DNA of 64,000 nucleotides. Origin: Sinomicrobium weinanense. Lineage in GTDB: Bacteria > Bacteroidota > Bacteroidia > Flavobacteriales > Flavobacteriaceae. The stretch lies in NCBI RefSeq assembly GCF_018863395.1, contig NZ_JAHKRR010000006.1, forward strand, positions 62,001 through 126,000, read 5' to 3'. The position numbers and the translations under genes are program-made. Positions 61,192-64,000 of the stretch are shown piece by piece. Numbering within the stretch: position 1 is the first letter of the stretch; every line of letters begins with the position of its first letter. Below the pieces are notes generated by a model. That model saw only the letters and a program-made list of their open reading frames with translations. It did not search any database and was not told the origin of the DNA.

Positions 61192-63558
61192 TTATTCTGT
61201 TTTTAACGATTTCGCGGGGTTGGCTACTGCTGCTTTAATAGCTTGGGAACTCACTGTAAGCAGAGCCAGTATCAGGGCTCCTGCCCCGGCCACTATAAAA
61301 ATGCCCCATCCCAGGGAAATACGATAATTAAAGTTTTGAAGGAACCGGTCCATCAACCAGTAAGCAATAGGGAAGGCGATAATGCAAGAGGCCAGGACCA
61401 ACATTACGAATTCCCGGGACAGTAATTTGGTGATGGAAAATACCGAAGCTCCCAATACCTTGCGTACCCCGATCTCCTTGGTGCGGTTTTCGGCCATGTA
61501 GGCAGCCAATCCGAATAATCCCAGGCAGGAAATGAAAATGGTAAGGAAAGCAAATAGCGCAGCTAAAGTACCTGTTCGCTGAGATTCCCGAAACTTTTGT
61601 GCGTATGCCTCATCTACAAAATGATATACAAAAGGATAGGCCGGGTTGTATTTTTTAAATATCTCTTCTGTTTTGGCCAGGGCTTCTGCAGTACTCAATG
61701 AGGGATTAAACTTAATATGTATGGTGTTAAATCCAAAGACTGCAAATCCTTCTATAAGCATAGGAGGGATGGGTTCGTAGGGGGATCGCATGATAAAATC
61801 CTTTACCACACCTACTACGTGCATATCTGTGTCGTTATCCCTGATGATCTCGCCGATAGGATTGTCAAATCCCATCGCTTTTACAGCCGATTCGCTGAGT
61901 AATACGGCCGTAGAGTCTGTAGGGTATTTTGCAAGGTCAAAGTCCCTCCCGGTTACCAGGGTCAGGCCTGCTGTTTGCACAAGGTGTTCATCGGCCGAAA
62001 AGCGGTCAAAAGTGGTTTTGTCTCCTTCCTGTTTTCCCCTCCATTCAATGCCCCAGGTATTGCTCCAACCCTCAGTGAGGGGAGAAAAGGTCCGTGTTAC
62101 AGATGCTGCGATGTTATTGTGAAGCAATTCACTTTTTATAAGTTCTGTATTTTTGGGTATATCACCTTGTTCCATAATATACACGAGGTTGTTTTTATCG
62201 TACCCGTCCTCCCGGTCCTTGCCGAATTGTATCTGCCTGTGAATAACAAGAGTACTTACAATTAAAATGATGGCAATGGTAAATTGAACCACTACAAGAG
62301 CTTTACGCGGATTAAAACCTGAATGAGTCTGGCGGAAAGTCCCTTTTAAGGTCTTGACAGGTTTGAAAGATGAGAGGAAGAATGCCGGGTAACTACCGGC
62401 TAACAGCCCAGTAATTAAAATGACGCCGATGGTCAACAGCCAAAATTGAGAATTGCCAAGATCAATGGACAGCGGATGATTTACAAGCGAATTAAAATAA
62501 GGAATAGCCAACAATACGATTCCCAACGAAACGATTCCCGCAACAGAGGCGATAAGGATGGATTCACCGAGGAATTGCCCTATAAGAGAATAGCGTCCTG
62601 CCCCGGCTACCTTGCGCACACCGACCTCTCGAGCGCGTTTTTCGCTTCTTGCCGTGCTGAGGTTCATAAAATTGATACAGGCAATAAGCAGGATAAAACA
62701 AGCTATAAAGGTAAACATACGGACCATCTCGATACGGCCGCCGGCTATTTTTCCGTTTTCGAACTTAGAACGGAGCCACCAATCGGGTATGGAGTGAAGA
62801 ATAATGCTATTATCTTCCTGACCATTACTGCGACGTTTTGTAATGTCCCGGATTTTGTCTTCCACCAAAGCGCGATCGGCATTGGGCCTTAGCTCTACAA
62901 AGGTGGATACCGAGTTATTTCCCCAAGATTCATCAGCCCACCCCAGTTTTTTCATGTAGGACCACGGTAGCAAATATTCAAACTCGAACTGCGTATTTCC
63001 GGGCAGGTCATCTAAAACACCCGTTACAGTAGCGTAATCCGTACTGTCTATTTTTATTGTCTTACCGACAACCTGCCGCTCTTTCCCAAATATTTTTTTT
63101 GCGGTTGCCGCGGTGATAACCATATTTGAGGGATTGTCAAACAAGTGTTTTTTATCGCCCTCCAGCAAGGGAAAATCGAACATATTGAGAAAATCGGGAT
63201 CTATAAATGCCCCTGAGGTATTTATTTTACGGTCTCCGTTACTAAACAGGAAACGCCCGCCAGATGCATAACGGGCCGTATGGCCAACTTCGGGATATTC
63301 TTCGCTAAGTGCAGGGCCTAAAGGTTTTGGTGTCCAGAACCAGGTGTCGATTTTACCATCAAATACAGACTGATTACCAGCAATATACAACCGGTCCTTT
63401 TTATGGTGAAACATATCCATGCTCCTTTCGTTCTGCACCATGAGCAGAATGAGCATGGCTGCCGCCATACCGACGGCAAGTCCGCCGATATTGAGCAGGG
63501 AATACCCTTTGTTTTTCCAAAGGTTTCTCCACGCTATTTTAAAATAGTTCCGGATCAT
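61192..63558 (-). CDS. Double-length MacB/FtsX permease, array member 14
   Basis: 788 residues, coupling motifs EVGVRKVAGA and EIGVRKVLGA; before TM2 PDWWLRSKFENGKIAGGRI, as in members 8, 11 and 12. Ends NPAKSLKTE. Exact ctattttaaaatag palindrome at 63534-63547. Its leader (63559-63713) is 155 bp and holds nine copies of an 8-bp repeat, so the distance between the stop of member 15 and this start could change by slippage. Confidence 0.94.
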   Translation of the reverse strand: MIRNYFKIAWRNLWKNKGYSLLNIGGLAVGMAAAMLILLMVQNERSMDMFHHKKDRLYIAGNQSVFDGKIDTWFWTPKPLGPALSEEYPEVGHTARYASGGRFLFSNGDRKINTSGAFIDPDFLNMFDFPLLEGDKKHLFDNPSNMVITAATAKKIFGKERQVVGKTIKIDSTDYATVTGVLDDLPGNTQFEFEYLLPWSYMKKLGWADESWGNNSVSTFVELRPNADRALVEDKIRDITKRRSNGQEDNSIILHSIPDWWLRSKFENGKIAGGRIEMVRMFTFIACFILLIACINFMNLSTARSEKRAREVGVRKVAGAGRYSLIGQFLGESILIASVAGIVSLGIVLLAIPYFNSLVNHPLSIDLGNSQFWLLTIGVILITGLLAGSYPAFFLSSFKPVKTLKGTFRQTHSGFNPRKALVVVQFTIAIILIVSTLVIHRQIQFGKDREDGYDKNNLVYIMEQGDIPKNTELIKSELLHNNIAASVTRTFSPLTEGWSNTWGIEWRGKQEGDKTTFDRFSADEHLVQTAGLTLVTGRDFDLAKYPTDSTAVLLSESAVKAMGFDNPIGEIIRDNDTDMHVVGVVKDFIMRSPYEPIPPMLIEGFAVFGFNTIHIKFNPSLSTAEALAKTEEIFKKYNPAYPFVYHFVDEAYAQKFRESQRTGTLAALFAFLTIFISCLGLFGLAAYMAENRTKEIGVRKVLGASVFSITKLLSREFVMLVLASCIIAFPIAYWLMDRFLQNFNYRISLGWGIFIVAGAGALILALLTVSSQAIKAAVANPAKSLKTE

Positions 63559-63640
63559 GTTTAGCTCTCGGTTTTTTAGTTTGGCCAGTTTCTTTTTTAA
63601 TTTTTAACCCTATTGCACTGAATTTTTATCTATTTTTCTC

Positions 63641-63712
63641 CACAACTCCACAACTCCACAACTCCACAACTCCACAACTCCACAACTCCACAACTCCACA
63701 ACTCCACAACTC
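63641..63712. repeat. 8-bp microsatellite, nine perfect copies
   Basis: cacaactc repeated nine times without a change, ending one base before the stop codon (63714-63716) of the truncated permease and 82 bp ahead of the ATG of member 14. A looser relative of the same sequence type (taactccataacttctcaac) sits in the gap of members 10 and 9 near 51428-51449. Confidence 0.95.
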
Positions 63713-63713
63713 T

Positions 63714-64000
63714 TTATTCCGTTCGCAAACTTTTTACAGGGTTGGCAGTTGCAGCTTTTATGGACTGTCCGCTTACCGTGATCAGGGCAATAGCCACGGC
63801 TACCAGGCCTGCGAGGGCAAACACCCACCATTGTATGTTTATTCTATAGGCAAAACCTTCGAGCCATGAATTCATGCCCCACCAGGCGATGGGTGAAGCA
63901 ATGAGAATGGCTATCAGCACGGGTTTTATAAAATCTTTGGATAAAAGGCTTACAATACCCCCGGTAGAAGCGCCCAATACTTTACGGATGCCAATCTCCT
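63714..64000 (-). CDS. MacB/FtsX permease, array member 15 (window-truncated, C-terminal 94 residues)
   Basis: The frame is open to the right edge. Visible are the second coupling motif [12 protein letters not shown]7 (FIKPVLIAILIASPIAWWGM), the loop SWLEGFAYRINIQWW, TM8, and the tail NPVKSLRTE, matching the last 94 residues of the complete members. The N-terminal 700 or so residues lie outside the window; this is an edge effect, not a pseudogene. Confidence 0.93.
   Translation of the reverse strand, partial: EIGIRKVLGASTGGIVSLLSKDFIKPVLIAILIASPIAWWGMNSWLEGFAYRINIQWWVFALAGLVAVAIALITVSGQSIKAATANPVKSLRTE

Noticed and set aside
27983-64000. Shufflon-type inversion system acting on the permeases
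   Set aside because: All genes have one orientation, and no invertase, recombinase or flanking inverted sites are visible in the window.

Overview
The window looks like chromosomal DNA of a marine- or soil-type Bacteroidota, most likely a Flavobacteriaceae member of moderate GC. The evidence is a SecA with the long N-terminal insertions typical of the phylum and no C-terminal zinc motif, a neighbouring DUF2795 gene, a BatA-type protein, Tat-dependent Gfo/Idh/MocA plus DUF1080 genes, a hybrid kinase carrying its own AraC domain, and promoters of the TTG-N19-TAnnTTTG class. No rRNA, tRNA or CRISPR array was seen.

Layout. 1-5282 (minus strand): a truncated AraC regulator, then an apparent operon of BatA-like protein, dihydroorotase-like protein without metal ligands, small membrane protein and serine hydrolase. 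5428-6839: a divergent stress-type locus of a DUF6249 membrane protein against an ECF sigma factor and a putative membrane anti-sigma protein. Both sides are preceded by matching ECF-type promoters. 6840-12558: structured intergenic DNA, a DUF4199 protein, secA, a DUF2795 protein and a PduO-type cobalamin adenosyltransferase. 12893-17040: a sugar-handling trio of two Tat-exported Gfo/Idh/MocA oxidoreductases flanking a double-domain DUF1080 lipoprotein. 17554-25610 (plus strand): a cell-surface cluster of collagen-like lipoprotein, seven-repeat propeller-like lipoprotein, papain-fold cysteine protease lipoprotein and OmpA-family protein, followed by a TPR-hybrid sensor kinase/response regulator/AraC protein.

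25707-64000 (minus strand) is the outstanding part: a TolC-family outer-membrane channel gene, one MacB/LolD-type ATPase gene, and behind them 14 complete plus one truncated gene, head to tail, for double-length MacB/FtsX permeases of 785-815 residues. None is visibly broken, and the array runs off the right edge. Each permease repeats the unit 'TM + periplasmic core + three-TM FtsX block' twice, so one polypeptide should replace a permease dimer. A single ATPase and a single TolC therefore appear to serve many interchangeable permeases. No membrane-fusion (HlyD/MacA) gene is visible.

The array has two levels of organisation. Members 5-15 are mostly separated by 9-15 bp, as in a long operon. 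Members 2, 3 and 4 each follow a longer gap carrying a homologous block of about 200 bp, with a 24-bp conserved core and three regularly spaced half-sites, which looks like a duplicated promoter/operator. Other gaps hold a 21-bp minisatellite (38761-39096) and a 9-fold 8-bp microsatellite (63641-63712). A family of G/C-run palindromic elements with nested insertions lies between genes elsewhere.
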